64,000 nucleotides of DNA from Neolewinella persica DSM 23188 (GTDB lineage Bacteria; Bacteroidota; Bacteroidia; Chitinophagales; Saprospiraceae): NCBI RefSeq assembly GCF_000373105.1, contig NZ_KB890418.1:10206-74205 (forward strand), in the 5' to 3' direction. Positions 53,836-63,050 of this stretch are shown in pieces. Below the pieces are notes generated by a model. The model was not told the DNA's origin. It did no database searches and worked only from the letters and a program-made list of their open reading frames with translations. Both the position numbers and the translations under genes were made by a program. Numbering within the stretch: the first letter of the stretch is position 1; each line of letters opens with the position of its first letter.

Positions 53836-54214
53836 GCCTGATGGGGTGTTTTCAAATTCGCGCAAAGATAGGGACCACTGCTAGGGAAGAAAGACTTTTA
53901 GGAAGACTTTTGCTATTTGAATCGGTCCAATTTCCAGTTTCTTTTACAGAAAACTCGAGAAAAAGGCACTTGGGAAAAATTTAGACTAAATCCATATTAT
54001 TGATGGTCATACGTTAAAGATCCACAGATCTAGCAAATAATGGATGGTTTCTTGGTTTTTTTGGTGATGAAGAGAAACCGCCCTACTCAACTATTTCTGT
54101 GCTGATACATTGATTTTACAAGTGAGGTATTGTTGCAATGAATTCCCTAAATTAGAATATTGAGCAAAGGAAAGCGTGTGATGTTTTGTTGATCTGAAAC
54201 GAATACACTGTGAA
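53836..54214. other. AT-rich divergent region between carB and the PAS-like gene
   Basis: 379 bp with no supported gene. Holds the carB -7 box (TATCTTTG, minus, 53863-53870). No clear promoter for the gene to the right was found. Confidence 0.6.
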
Positions 54215-55042
54215 ATGAGAGCCAAACGCCCTTTTAAAAAGCACCTTTTCGATGACATCGGAGAACCTACTCTTGCGTCAAGTGCAGAGTTGCGGGCCAT
54301 TCAATCTAATTGCGTGAAGCGCCGCAACCTGAACAGCTTTTACATCACGATAGATGTTAGGCTCCCGGTCACGATATTCTGGCAGCACAATACAGGTTTG
54401 CATTTTGGGCAGCCGAAGTTGACCTTCTCAAATTATTTTGACTTGATCCACCCCCACTGGCAGTCAACTTACCGCCGGCTTACGTTTGCCGGCTATGAAA
54501 TATCCAGGGAAATGACCCCAGACGGACTCGCTAAAAAGCGCTCTTACTCTGGCTACATACCCATGCGACAGCAGGATGGCAGCTATTCCTGGTACAAGCA
54601 GTTTCTTCTTCTTGGATCCTTTGACAAGGAAGAGAAGATTGTACACTTACATCACGAGTATTTGCGGCTGGGGCCGTTTGATGATTTACGTCCTTTCGCA
54701 CCTGAAATTGCTACTAATGGAGTGGTGAATGAAATTTACAGCGAAGAGTTGAAACTGGCGGCTGGCGACGCCATTGACAGGGAGTTGAAAATTATTTTGA
54801 CTAACTCATCCTACCGAAACCTACTGGCTTATCGATTAAATACGGTACTGGTTGATGGGAAATGGACGCCGCCTTCAAGTTCACGTATGCAAGAACTGCT
54901 TTCTCTCAATCAACAAGCGTTGAACAAGGCAAACACCAGAATCCTGCGCGCGGCAAAGGTCGCTTTCCCAAAGTGCACACTTGGTTCGGTAGGAACTTTC
55001 GCTGCTTTTTTGAATGAAATCTTTAGTTCCCCGGATGAATGA
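54215..55042 (+). CDS. Unknown protein with a PAS-like middle region
   Basis: 275 residues, no signal or membrane segment. Residues about 55-150 resemble a PAS fold as seen in Bacteroidota regulators: KLTFSNYFDLIHPHWQSTYR, RSYSGYIPMRQQDGSYSWYK and the core strand VHLHHEYLRLGPF. The usual C-terminal LuxR helix-turn-helix is not visible; instead there is SSSRMQELLSLNQQALNKAN and a hydrophobic end FAAFLNEIFSS. AT-richer than neighbouring housekeeping genes. The role as a regulator is a guess. Confidence 0.6.
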   Translation: MRAKRPFKKHLFDDIGEPTLASSAELRAIQSNCVKRRNLNSFYITIDVRLPVTIFWQHNTGLHFGQPKLTFSNYFDLIHPHWQSTYRRLTFAGYEISREMTPDGLAKKRSYSGYIPMRQQDGSYSWYKQFLLLGSFDKEEKIVHLHHEYLRLGPFDDLRPFAPEIATNGVVNEIYSEELKLAAGDAIDRELKIILTNSSYRNLLAYRLNTVLVDGKWTPPSSSRMQELLSLNQQALNKANTRILRAAKVAFPKCTLGSVGTFAAFLNEIFSSPDE

Positions 55043-55149
55043 GGGGACCGAAAGCCAGAAGAAGCATTTAATTTTAACGGCAGGAATCGTCTTAGGTAGG
55101 ACAGATTTGCTTTTTTCTATTATGAGTCACGTGTTATTTTTGCACCGTT

Positions 55150-55290
55150 CATAGTGTTATTCAAACTGTTCAACATCGTCTCTCATATTAACATCGGCGA
55201 ACCTCTGGAATTGAGAGGACCCCATTATTAAAGCTGTTTAAAATTCAAAGACGTACCAGAAGCAATTGCTTTTGGTACGTCTTTCACTTT
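55150..55290 (+). ncRNA. Candidate small RNA (about 140 nt) with own promoter and terminator
   Basis: TATTTTTGC at 55135-55143 matches the -7 element, with a TTTG at 55106-55109 upstream (spacing 25, a little long). A small hairpin CCTCT-GGAATTG-AGAGG lies at about 55202-55218. The segment ends in a strong terminator hairpin at 55247-55284. No ORF. It could be 6S-like or another Bacteroidota structured RNA; the family is not assigned. Confidence 0.5.
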
Positions 55291-55292
55291 AA
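55247..55292 (+). terminator. Rho-independent terminator of the candidate small RNA
   Basis: AAAGACGTACCA / TGGTACGTCTTT perfect 12-bp outer stem with an inner AGCAATTGCTT hairpin, followed by CACTTTAAG. It is 205 bases past the upstream gene's stop, too far for simple 3' end formation of that gene. Confidence 0.8.
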
Positions 55293-55375
55293 GTTAAACC
55301 CCTCTTAAACTCAAGTCGAACCCTAGCCTAAGAAGAGCTTTCTACGTCTTAAGTAGGAACAAACCTCTATTTGTT

Positions 55376-55876
55376 ATGCGCCTACTCTATACTTCCGCAA
55401 TGTTTCTTTGCTCTTGCCTGCTCTTTGCGCAGGCAGACAGCCTTTTGGTGAATACCGTTTGGGAAGAGACATCTGGGGGAGAAAGAAATGGGTACGTATT
55501 GCAACTGGACCAGTATGGTACCTTCGAAGAAGATGCAGGCCGGGCTTATAAACGTTCTTCTCAATACCTGATGGGGCGATGGACGGTCGATTCAACGGGC
55601 CATACGATCACCTTCGCGGTTGATTACTTTTTGGGAAAGAACATGGTTCCTGGCCGATACCGGGATGGGCGGGATTTTTACCTGACTTATAGTATTATCA
55701 GCCTGGACCGGGATAGCTTAGCGTTAGAAGATGTACTGACTGGGGATTTCAGGTCATTCGTCAGGACTAGACTGAAGGAAGGCCACGAGGATGCGGCTAC
55801 CCGGCGGATACCTAAGGGGGGGAAGAAAAAGGGTGGTTTTAAGCTTCCTGAACTGGGGAGAGGTGGAAAGCGGTAG
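55376..55876 (+). CDS. Secreted lipocalin-like small protein, unknown function
   Basis: 166 residues. Signal peptide (about 1-20, LFAQADS), then NTVWEETSGGERNGYVLQLD, GTFEEDAGRAYKRSSQYLMG and RWTVDSTGHTITFAVDYFLG, a strand pattern like the lipocalin-type domains of Bacteroidota (W-x-x-G.. start and GxW repeat). The C-terminal tail is basic and glycine-rich (PKGGKKKGGFKLPELGRGGK). Just 5 bp from the convergent LytTR gene stop. Function unknown. Confidence 0.6.
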   Translation: MRLLYTSAMFLCSCLLFAQADSLLVNTVWEETSGGERNGYVLQLDQYGTFEEDAGRAYKRSSQYLMGRWTVDSTGHTITFAVDYFLGKNMVPGRYRDGRDFYLTYSIISLDRDSLALEDVLTGDFRSFVRTRLKEGHEDAATRRIPKGGKKKGGFKLPELGRGGKR

Positions 55877-55881
55877 TTTTT

Positions 55882-57480
55882 TTAGTGAGCTCCTTTGATT
55901 TCCGCATGTACAATTTCCCGAAATCGATTTCCGACGGGAATAGGGGAAGGCCAATTAGCCAAATGCAGACGAGCCTTGCGACCAGTATCCAACCGAACAA
56001 TTAATTCTTTATTGACGATATAGCTTCTCTGAACGCGGATGAATTCCTCAGGCAATTGCTCTTCTACTTGCCCAAGACGGAGGGGAATAGATACAGTTTG
56101 CCCGCCCGCGAGTAGGCAATGGGTGATCTCCCGGTCGGCCGTGAAACCTTGCACCTGCGTCCTCGCCCACTTGTATTGCTTACGTGGAGTGGTAATGATT
56201 AGCTGCTTTTGCGCAAGATTCAATTCCCGTAGCACCATCTCTTTGCGGAGCTTCTTAAGTTCTCCCTGGCTTCGCTCCGTTTCTCTCCGAAGGTCATACC
56301 AGTTATAAATCAGGCCAATCCAATAGATGAAAAGTTCCCCCAATATGGCATATTGGAAAAAGCCAAAAGGCGGCGGCTCGAGGTCAAGACCATACTTGCG
56401 TTTGAGCCAATTATTTAATAGAATGAGGAGCGCGCCAAAAACCAGTAGCGTCATTCCGCCAGCAATGATGCGCGAGAACCGGTCTTTGTTGCGAAGAAGT
56501 AGAAAGACCAAATACGCTGTGACGGGGGCAAAGCATAATTGGGTGAAAATACTGAAACTACCCCTCCAGAATAGTCCGGCAAGCGGGAGTAAAATCAAGT
56601 TAATGCCAAAAGCACCAATAGCCAGGTATATGGCCAGCCACAAGGTTTTGAGAATACGAGGATTACGGGAGCTGGTACGAGTTTCAAGAAAAGCTTTTAC
56701 AAATAGGGAATACGACAACAGAATTACCGGGATCCAAAGGAATTCAAAAGAACTCCTGAGCCAGGAGGGCAAATAAAATACATCATTATAGAATAGGTAA
56801 GACCGCCGAACGAGGTAATACACCAAAATTGCCGTCACATACATTGCGTAGTAGGCAAAGGTCATTTCTCTTAGAATAATCCAGGATATGAATACAAGTA
56901 TTAGTACAATCAGGATGAAGCTCAGAAACCACGTTTCATTATTCGCCCGTATGCGTGTTTGGAAATCAATTTCCTCCAGAGACGCTTCCCATGCATAAGC
57001 TGAAGTAAGCAGTGAGATGGCTATAGGATTGGTGTTGTGGCTTTTAAAATTAGGCGTATAGTTGGTTAATTTCAATAAGTACTGGTCTGCCTCATTGGGA
57101 ACAACAAATCCGTTTCTACTGGTGGGGCTGGTGCGATTTTTTATCCATATATCACCTCCTGTAAGTCCGATAGGCACCCCGTTTTGCAACAAAACAATCG
57201 AATCCGTCGTCTGTGGATTTAAAATGAGGTACCGCATACCTGTATCTTGTGCAGGCAGGTCAAACTTAAGGTAGGTAGGATGAAACGTGCTTAATCGTCT
57301 GGAACCACCTTGTGGCGGTGAAAAACTACCGCCTGGCAACGCTAATATTTCAGTTGCGGAAAGTGTGTTCGTTGAATCAGTAAAGACATGGCTAATGTCC
57401 CACAGGTCAAAACTTTCCTGACTGAAGAGTAAGCAGTTGAATAAGATTAAGGCAATCAGCGTGTTGCGACACGATTTCAT
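55882..57480 (-). CDS. 7TMR-DISM/LytTR membrane-bound transcriptional regulator
   Basis: 532 residues. Signal peptide, an extracellular beta-rich domain (about 25-170; YLKFDLPAQDTGMRYLILNP), seven hydrophobic segments (about 183-400; SFILIVLILVFISWII, GSFSIFTQLCFAPVTAYL), a short coiled coil (ERSQGELKKLRKEMVLRELN) and a C-terminal LytTR DNA-binding domain (GFTADREITHCLLAGGQTVS, EEFIRVQRSYIVNKELIVRL). A one-component receptor for an outside or envelope signal is inferred. The start of the LytTR domain, WARTQVQGF, overlaps a 17/19 match to the dispersed element. Confidence 0.85.
   Translation of the reverse strand: MKSCRNTLIALILFNCLLFSQESFDLWDISHVFTDSTNTLSATEILALPGGSFSPPQGGSRRLSTFHPTYLKFDLPAQDTGMRYLILNPQTTDSIVLLQNGVPIGLTGGDIWIKNRTSPTSRNGFVVPNEADQYLLKLTNYTPNFKSHNTNPIAISLLTSAYAWEASLEEIDFQTRIRANNETWFLSFILIVLILVFISWIILREMTFAYYAMYVTAILVYYLVRRSYLFYNDVFYLPSWLRSSFEFLWIPVILLSYSLFVKAFLETRTSSRNPRILKTLWLAIYLAIGAFGINLILLPLAGLFWRGSFSIFTQLCFAPVTAYLVFLLLRNKDRFSRIIAGGMTLLVFGALLILLNNWLKRKYGLDLEPPPFGFFQYAILGELFIYWIGLIYNWYDLRRETERSQGELKKLRKEMVLRELNLAQKQLIITTPRKQYKWARTQVQGFTADREITHCLLAGGQTVSIPLRLGQVEEQLPEEFIRVQRSYIVNKELIVRLDTGRKARLHLANWPSPIPVGNRFREIVHAEIKGAH
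56150..56168 (-). repeat. NotI-core-like sequence, copy 18, inside the LytTR gene
   Basis: TGCACCTGCGTCCTCGCCC, 17 of 19 to the core, read as ARTQVQ. The domain length here seems normal, so this may be conversion, ancient insertion or chance. Confidence 0.5.
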
Positions 57481-57843
57481 ATTGTAATAATAAGGATTTT
57501 GGGCTGGATGTGGGATGCTTGACTGTATTTCGCTTTTAATAAATTCTGGCGCGGACGCAGGTGCAAAGAATTATTTGACGGCAGGTTAAGGGGGGCACCT
57601 TTAACATGCGTAGGCAAATCAAGCTTCGGGTATCAGGTTCGTGGTAGCAGGAGCTGTTTCGTGGGTAAGCGAGGGGTATTCACGACTATTGGCCTGGTTC
57701 TACCGTAAGTTTAGCAGCAGTAAAGTAAGCCGTAAGGGTTGGTTAGGAATAAGACTAGCTCTCTTACTGAATAATATAAAAGCCTTGCTGGAAATGCAAG
57801 TGCTCACTTACTGAATTCATCCTTTCACCCAAAAAGAGACACT
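57481..57843. other. Divergent non-coding region before the beta-helix gene
   Basis: 363 bp. Contains copy 19 of the dispersed element and no supported gene. The left half is GC-mixed; the right half before the beta-helix gene is AT-rich with AATAATATAAAAGCC. Confidence 0.55.
57548..57565 (+). repeat. NotI-core dispersed element, copy 19
   Basis: GGCGCGGACGCAGGTGCA, followed by AAGAATTATTTG; same core variant as copy 2. Confidence 0.78.
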
Positions 57844-58983
57844 ATGAAATTTCTCCCTTTTTTAATCGCTTTTACCTTTCTGGCGCTAACTTCCTGTACT
57901 AAGGATGATACATCCTTTGGCTTAGGAGAAGGTAGTCTGGCTGAGATGCCTACCGCCACCCTCCTGGCCGAAATCACCGCAGACGAAGCCGCCGCTGCCG
58001 CGGAACTAAATGACCACCTCGAGGTATTCACCAATACCCAGAAGGCGCACCGGCTCACCATCCCGGCCGGTTCTCAAAACGCGCTGGCTGCCGCCATCGC
58101 TGCTGCCGACCGCAACGGCGTCATTCGTCTTGCTAAAGGCGACCACCATCAGGACGGGACCCTCACCATCGATAAGCCCGTTAATATCATCGGTAATCCC
58201 GGTGCTCGTCTACTGATTTCCGGAACCACCCCGGTTGGTATCGCTCCCACAATTGAAGCGGGCATCCACGTTTATAAAACCGAATTCGTCCGTATTCGGA
58301 ACCTTGAATTAGTTCCAGTTGGTGGCCAAGGCGCTACCGCTATTTTGGTCCAGAATGCACCCTACACCTTTGTTTCCCGCGTAACGGCCAAAGATTGGCA
58401 AAACGGCGTTGTTGCTGAAAATAGCCCCCGGCTTTACGTAGAACGGTCAGAATTTATCGGCTCATCACAGTGGCAGACAAATCCGGACTTTCCCGTCTTC
58501 GGCATCGTCGTCATAAATGGTGAGCGGGCGACGATCTTTAACAACAAAATCCAAAACACAGTCTTCGGCGTTTGGGCCTGCGATAAGTTTGGTCGGTTGG
58601 GCTACAACCAGCTATCGGGCAACGTCAACGGCATTGAACTCTGTAAGGTTCCGGTCAGCTTCCCACTGGCTAACGGGACTGTAGTCGGCTCCGAACTCCC
58701 CGCTACCCGCTGGCTGACTTACCACAACGAAAGCAGTAACAACTTCAACAATGGAATAGAGGTGATTGACGGGGCGAACAATTGTCTGCTGGTCAATAAT
58801 ATCGCTACCGGTAACGGTACACTGGATTATGAATTTGCCGGCCCCACCGAACGCTACGGCTTCGCCGCACCTACCTCTTCCCGCAATCGCGCCTTTCTAG
58901 CTAAAGAGAGCACTTGGGCCGACTGTGGTGACGCAAACCGGGTCCGCAGTGGTGCCGAGATTGAGGGGTGGACTTGCTTTTAG
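57844..58983 (+). CDS. Parallel beta-helix lipoprotein
   Basis: 379 residues. Lipoprotein signal MKFLPFLIAFTFLALTSC (Cys18). Residues about 75-350 are right-handed beta-helix turns: GVIRLAKGDHHQDGTLTIDK, VNIIGNPGARLLISG, VRIRNLELVPVGGQGATAIL, RATIFNNKIQNTVFGVWACD, NNCLLVNNIATGNGTLDYEF. The fold is that of pectate-lyase/NosD-like carbohydrate-binding or lyase proteins; no catalytic set can be identified. First of three surface-associated genes in the same direction. Confidence 0.82.
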   Translation: MKFLPFLIAFTFLALTSCTKDDTSFGLGEGSLAEMPTATLLAEITADEAAAAAELNDHLEVFTNTQKAHRLTIPAGSQNALAAAIAAADRNGVIRLAKGDHHQDGTLTIDKPVNIIGNPGARLLISGTTPVGIAPTIEAGIHVYKTEFVRIRNLELVPVGGQGATAILVQNAPYTFVSRVTAKDWQNGVVAENSPRLYVERSEFIGSSQWQTNPDFPVFGIVVINGERATIFNNKIQNTVFGVWACDKFGRLGYNQLSGNVNGIELCKVPVSFPLANGTVVGSELPATRWLTYHNESSNNFNNGIEVIDGANNCLLVNNIATGNGTLDYEFAGPTERYGFAAPTSSRNRAFLAKESTWADCGDANRVRSGAEIEGWTCF

Positions 58984-59073
58984 GCAGTCTTCCACTTCCC
59001 CTTTCTCTTCCATCAACTTTCCACCACTATCCAGTCATAAACTAACCGATTATCACCCATAATTGCATTTACC

Positions 59074-60009
59074 ATGAAGTACATTCTCTTATTCTCAGTA
59101 GTCCTTTTCGGCTTAGGTCCGATCTTTTCTCAAGGAGCAACCGGCCCTAATCCTCGCTTCACATTTACCCGAACTACTGGCGGCGAAATAGTGGGGACCC
59201 CAGTCGGGAGCCTGAATTTTAAGACCCTGGTATCTGGTCAGTATTATGATGGCGCTGCCTTGCGCGTTATTGCAACCGACCCGCTAAGGGATGGATTCGT
59301 ACCAATGGACTTCGTGTTCGAAACGGGTGTAAATTCACTGTTGGAACGGTTTCGGATCACCCAGAAGGGGATGCTCGGAGTGAACGTTTCAGAGCCACTT
59401 GCCAGGTTTCACGTCTCCCAGCTCAACGACGGTATGGGAGGGACTAATTCTCTACTGAAGGTCTCTGGTGGCATAAACGGCGATCCTGCTGAATTTGACG
59501 TCTCCTATCATCCTACAGAATCTACCCAGCTACTCGCTTCTTTAGAGGGGGAGTTTAGACTTTCTTCGGGTGATTTAGTAGTTGAGGACCAAGACATTGA
59601 AGTGTCTAAAGGTAAGGTCCGCGTCGCTGAAGACAATGTTGAAATCGCGAGAGGAAAATTACTGGTGAATACAACGACGGAGGAAGGGAACCACGTCGCC
59701 CTTTTCAATGGTTCGTTAATTGCTACGGAAGCCTGGGTCAAAGAATTTCCTAATTGGCCGGATTATGTTTTTGCTCCGGAGTATGAATTGATGCCACTAG
59801 AAGAGGTTGCTAATTTTATTAAAAAAAATGGACATCTACCAGGGGTGCCATCAGCAGCAGAAGTTGAAAAAAACGGATTGAAATTAGGCGAAATGCAAAC
59901 CATCTTGTTGAAAAAAATAGAGGAATTAACCCTTCGGTTGATAGATATGCAAGACCGTCATGCGCGAGAATTAGGGATGATGAAGGCTAAGTCTGATGGA
60001 GATAATTAG
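59074..60009 (+). CDS. Secreted tail-fibre-like coiled-coil protein
   Basis: 311 residues with a signal peptide (1-19). The N-terminal part has strand-rich repeats ([40 protein letters not shown]). The C-terminus is the widespread Bacteroidota module [40 protein letters not shown], followed by a coiled coil ([20 protein letters not shown]), resembling tail-fibre and trimeric-adhesin stalk ends. Base composition drops sharply near its end (from about 59750), which continues into the next gene. Probably surface or secreted; function unknown. Confidence 0.78.
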   Translation: MKYILLFSVVLFGLGPIFSQGATGPNPRFTFTRTTGGEIVGTPVGSLNFKTLVSGQYYDGAALRVIATDPLRDGFVPMDFVFETGVNSLLERFRITQKGMLGVNVSEPLARFHVSQLNDGMGGTNSLLKVSGGINGDPAEFDVSYHPTESTQLLASLEGEFRLSSGDLVVEDQDIEVSKGKVRVAEDNVEIARGKLLVNTTTEEGNHVALFNGSLIATEAWVKEFPNWPDYVFAPEYELMPLEEVANFIKKNGHLPGVPSAAEVEKNGLKLGEMQTILLKKIEELTLRLIDMQDRHARELGMMKAKSDGDN

Positions 60010-60041
60010 AAGGTTAAATTGATCCTAATTGTTAATTAAAA

Positions 60042-62984
60042 ATGATAATCATGTATAAGTCTATATTTCTTACTTTGTCATTTATGTTTACTACTGCGCT
60101 TTGTGCGCAGGGTATAGGTTCTGACCTTCAAAGGTACTATGACGGATTTGAGAACGTACCCTTGGTTACTGGGTATTTATTGAATCGCTCTTTTATCAAT
60201 GAAGAAGAGTTGGATAAGTTCATTCTAGGAGAGGGTGAAGAGTCACTAAGTGATAGGATTATATTTACCAGTCCCAATGACTGGATAAGTACTTACGTTA
60301 ACGTTTCTATTGCGGCAATCAACGATGACTTGAGACTCCCTCCGCTAAATGATTTGTACGCTGAAGGGGAGGAAGTAGAAAATAATGAGTCCTCAATCGG
60401 GATACTTAATTTTGACGGCGACTACATCCGACCTGATTCAATGAATCCTTATATCTTGCCTGATTCTACTTTAGCTGCCGACGTGCCAACTGAAATCATC
60501 AATGTGTTTTCCATGAGCAATCTTGAAAACAATGTCTATGTAGAAGAAGACATGGTGGTCAATTATATTTTCAATAGTGAACTTGTATTTACGAATAAAA
60601 ACGATCAATTTAGAAGATTCGAAGTAGATTTTGGTAATGGTATGGGTTACCAAAACATTTCTGGTCTTAACGAAAATTATAGTGTTACATACGAAACGGT
60701 AGGAATTAAAGCACTAAATTTTAGAGCCTACACAAATACCGATACTTTATCATCATTTAGCTTTATTAAGGTTAATCTCATCAACGAGCCTTCAAGTACC
60801 CACTTGTTCGGAATTACAGATGCCGGTCCTGTTCCAATAATTTTTGCTGAAGCAAATATATATCTTGGTTGTGATGGCGAATTGGATAAGCCAGTTATTC
60901 TAGTGCCAGGGTTCCAGGTGCCCGGACCTTCTCGTGCAAGCAGTGTTTATGGGTCGTATGATGAGAATGGAATAGCCACTTACTTACGGCTAAACGGATA
61001 CGATGTGATTGCGGTTGGTTTTGTAAGCACCCACTTACCGATTGGATTTAATGCGCGATTTCTTAAACAAATTATAAGTTTCGTTAATGACACCAAAGTA
61101 GGGTATTACGACAATATAATTATTGGAGAAAGTATGGGGGGACTCGTTACAAGGATAGCCTTAGCTGAAATGGAGCGTGATAGCCAGAAACATGATTTTG
61201 GCCTTTACGTATCCTTTGACTCTCCACATAATGGATCCAACATTCCGCTTTCCATTCAGGAAACAGTACATGATGCAAAGAATGCTAATGCTAATAGTAT
61301 CCTTGGAGGAATTGCCTTGTCACTAATTTCACCCTTTGGTATAAACTCACTAATAGGCACTGCAAGTGATATAGCTGGAATTACAGATGATGCGGATCTT
61401 CCCGCACGCATTATTGAAGATTCAATAAATGTGATAACGGAAAGAGAACTGAAAGATTTTACCATAGACCAGGCTATTACAGCTAACAAATCGACTTCAG
61501 CGCTTCAGATGGCGATCAGAAATAGAAACGAAGAAAACGAATTTTCGCTAGCGAATCCGGCACATCTTGAATTTATGCAATTGTTGGAACAAGTAGGATT
61601 TCCGGAGGGTTGTAGAAACATAACTATTTCAAACGGATCTGATCATGCAGTGCCTCAAAAAACATCGCTTTCCGAAGATGCTGAAGATTTAGAGGAAGGT
61701 GACAGGCTAGTTGATAAACTTAGTAAAAAAGTGGAAGTTTATGCGTTAGTATCTTTCAGTGATACACTGAGCGCTATAGTTTCTAGGATATCTAAGAGAG
61801 GTAGCCGATTCGGATTGTCGAGATTGTTTTTTGATGTTCAAGAGGAAGGAAAATACTCTTTTCCCGAAAAATCTTATGATATCTCTCCGGGTAGTTTTCA
61901 ATCTGGAAATCGAATGTTTTCTTTCGTCCCGACGGCCAGCTCAATAGGCCTCAAGAGGGATGTCTTTAATACGGAGGGTAGCTTAAGCCGTTACAATGAA
62001 GCTGCTAACGATCCGTCAAAAACAAGGAGATATTTGGTGGAGAACAAACTTGTTTTGTTTGATGATATTTATTCAATTAGCAAAAACACTGCACATATAG
62101 AGTTTTCAATGCTGGATTCTTACTTAGGAGATCGCTTCAAAGAACGAGAAATAATGATAGATACTTACGATCTGCAAAATCGAGTGATTCATCCAGGAGA
62201 GGTAAAGTTTTTTCATGCTCAAGAAATACTCTCCGTTGGGTATGATGTAAACACTTGGAAAGATGACGCTAAGCCCAAGTTTATGGTCTCCGGTAACGTA
62301 GTAGTTGAAACGGGAGCGAAGGGAAAGTTAACCGCCGGAGAAGCAGTACGCCTCGCTCCCGGTTTTTCCGTCGAACAAGGTGGCCAACTAGAAGCAAGGA
62401 TTGTCCAGACAATTGATGGTTGCGCTACCGAAAAATACGAAAATACGGATATTCGATTGAATAAACTAGTACCCTTGCCAGAGTTCATCGCTGTAACAAA
62501 TGCTAATGGCGAAGCTTACTTGACACTATCTAAATCCGGCGGGTATTTTACAGATGAAGATTATAAATGGAGACTGGATAGTGACGGGTATAGTAAAGTC
62601 ACTACCGGGAAATTTGCATTCTATCAAAATCTTTTACCCGGCCAGTACCGTGCAGTTTGTTCTGTATTGGATGGAGAGCGGGAGTATTCTGGGATCGTAC
62701 GAATCCCTGAAAAAAGGGTTAAAAGCGGTTCAGCTGAAAGGGAATCGTCTTTTGCTAAACATGATGATATCAATGTTTTTCCCCAACCGGCCAAAAACGT
62801 TATCAATTGGCATTACGATGTGGCACTTGATGTAATGATGCTAGACATGAATGGTCGAATGGTGAAATCTTTGAGGGGCGTGACTCGAATTGATGTTAAG
62901 GATTTACACCCGGGGATGTACAGCCTCATTCTGGTAGACGTACGGAAAGGCTTGATGGTTACGAAGAAAGTAGTAGTTCAATAA
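60042..62984 (+). CDS. Large T9SS-exported lipase-like protein
   Basis: 980 residues (977 from the ATG at 60051). Signal peptide SIFLTLSFMFTTALCAQ. An alpha/beta-hydrolase domain in the middle carries GESMGG with Ser364, with YVSFDSPHNGSNIP after it, as in PGAP1-like/triglyceride lipase folds. Near residue 755-800 is a coathanger-type repeat (VSGNVVVETGAKGKLTAGEA, LAPGFSVEQGGQLEARI). The C-terminus (DLHPGMYSLILVDVRKG then VTKKVVVQ) is a T9SS sorting domain. AT-rich and with different codon use from the housekeeping genes; possibly acquired. Confidence 0.8.
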   Translation: MIIMYKSIFLTLSFMFTTALCAQGIGSDLQRYYDGFENVPLVTGYLLNRSFINEEELDKFILGEGEESLSDRIIFTSPNDWISTYVNVSIAAINDDLRLPPLNDLYAEGEEVENNESSIGILNFDGDYIRPDSMNPYILPDSTLAADVPTEIINVFSMSNLENNVYVEEDMVVNYIFNSELVFTNKNDQFRRFEVDFGNGMGYQNISGLNENYSVTYETVGIKALNFRAYTNTDTLSSFSFIKVNLINEPSSTHLFGITDAGPVPIIFAEANIYLGCDGELDKPVILVPGFQVPGPSRASSVYGSYDENGIATYLRLNGYDVIAVGFVSTHLPIGFNARFLKQIISFVNDTKVGYYDNIIIGESMGGLVTRIALAEMERDSQKHDFGLYVSFDSPHNGSNIPLSIQETVHDAKNANANSILGGIALSLISPFGINSLIGTASDIAGITDDADLPARIIEDSINVITERELKDFTIDQAITANKSTSALQMAIRNRNEENEFSLANPAHLEFMQLLEQVGFPEGCRNITISNGSDHAVPQKTSLSEDAEDLEEGDRLVDKLSKKVEVYALVSFSDTLSAIVSRISKRGSRFGLSRLFFDVQEEGKYSFPEKSYDISPGSFQSGNRMFSFVPTASSIGLKRDVFNTEGSLSRYNEAANDPSKTRRYLVENKLVLFDDIYSISKNTAHIEFSMLDSYLGDRFKEREIMIDTYDLQNRVIHPGEVKFFHAQEILSVGYDVNTWKDDAKPKFMVSGNVVVETGAKGKLTAGEAVRLAPGFSVEQGGQLEARIVQTIDGCATEKYENTDIRLNKLVPLPEFIAVTNANGEAYLTLSKSGGYFTDEDYKWRLDSDGYSKVTTGKFAFYQNLLPGQYRAVCSVLDGEREYSGIVRIPEKRVKSGSAERESSFAKHDDINVFPQPAKNVINWHYDVALDVMMLDMNGRMVKSLRGVTRIDVKDLHPGMYSLILVDVRKGLMVTKKVVVQ

Positions 62985-63050
62985 TTCGTTTGACCGAAAG
63001 CCTTGGATACTTTTATCTATGTGTTAGCTCCAAATGTCCACTTTCCCAAA

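Larger units (their letters stand above)
55043..55375 (+). other. Non-coding gap containing a candidate small RNA
   Basis: 333 bp with no protein gene. Contains the promoter-like box, candidate RNA and terminator described separately. Confidence 0.6.
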
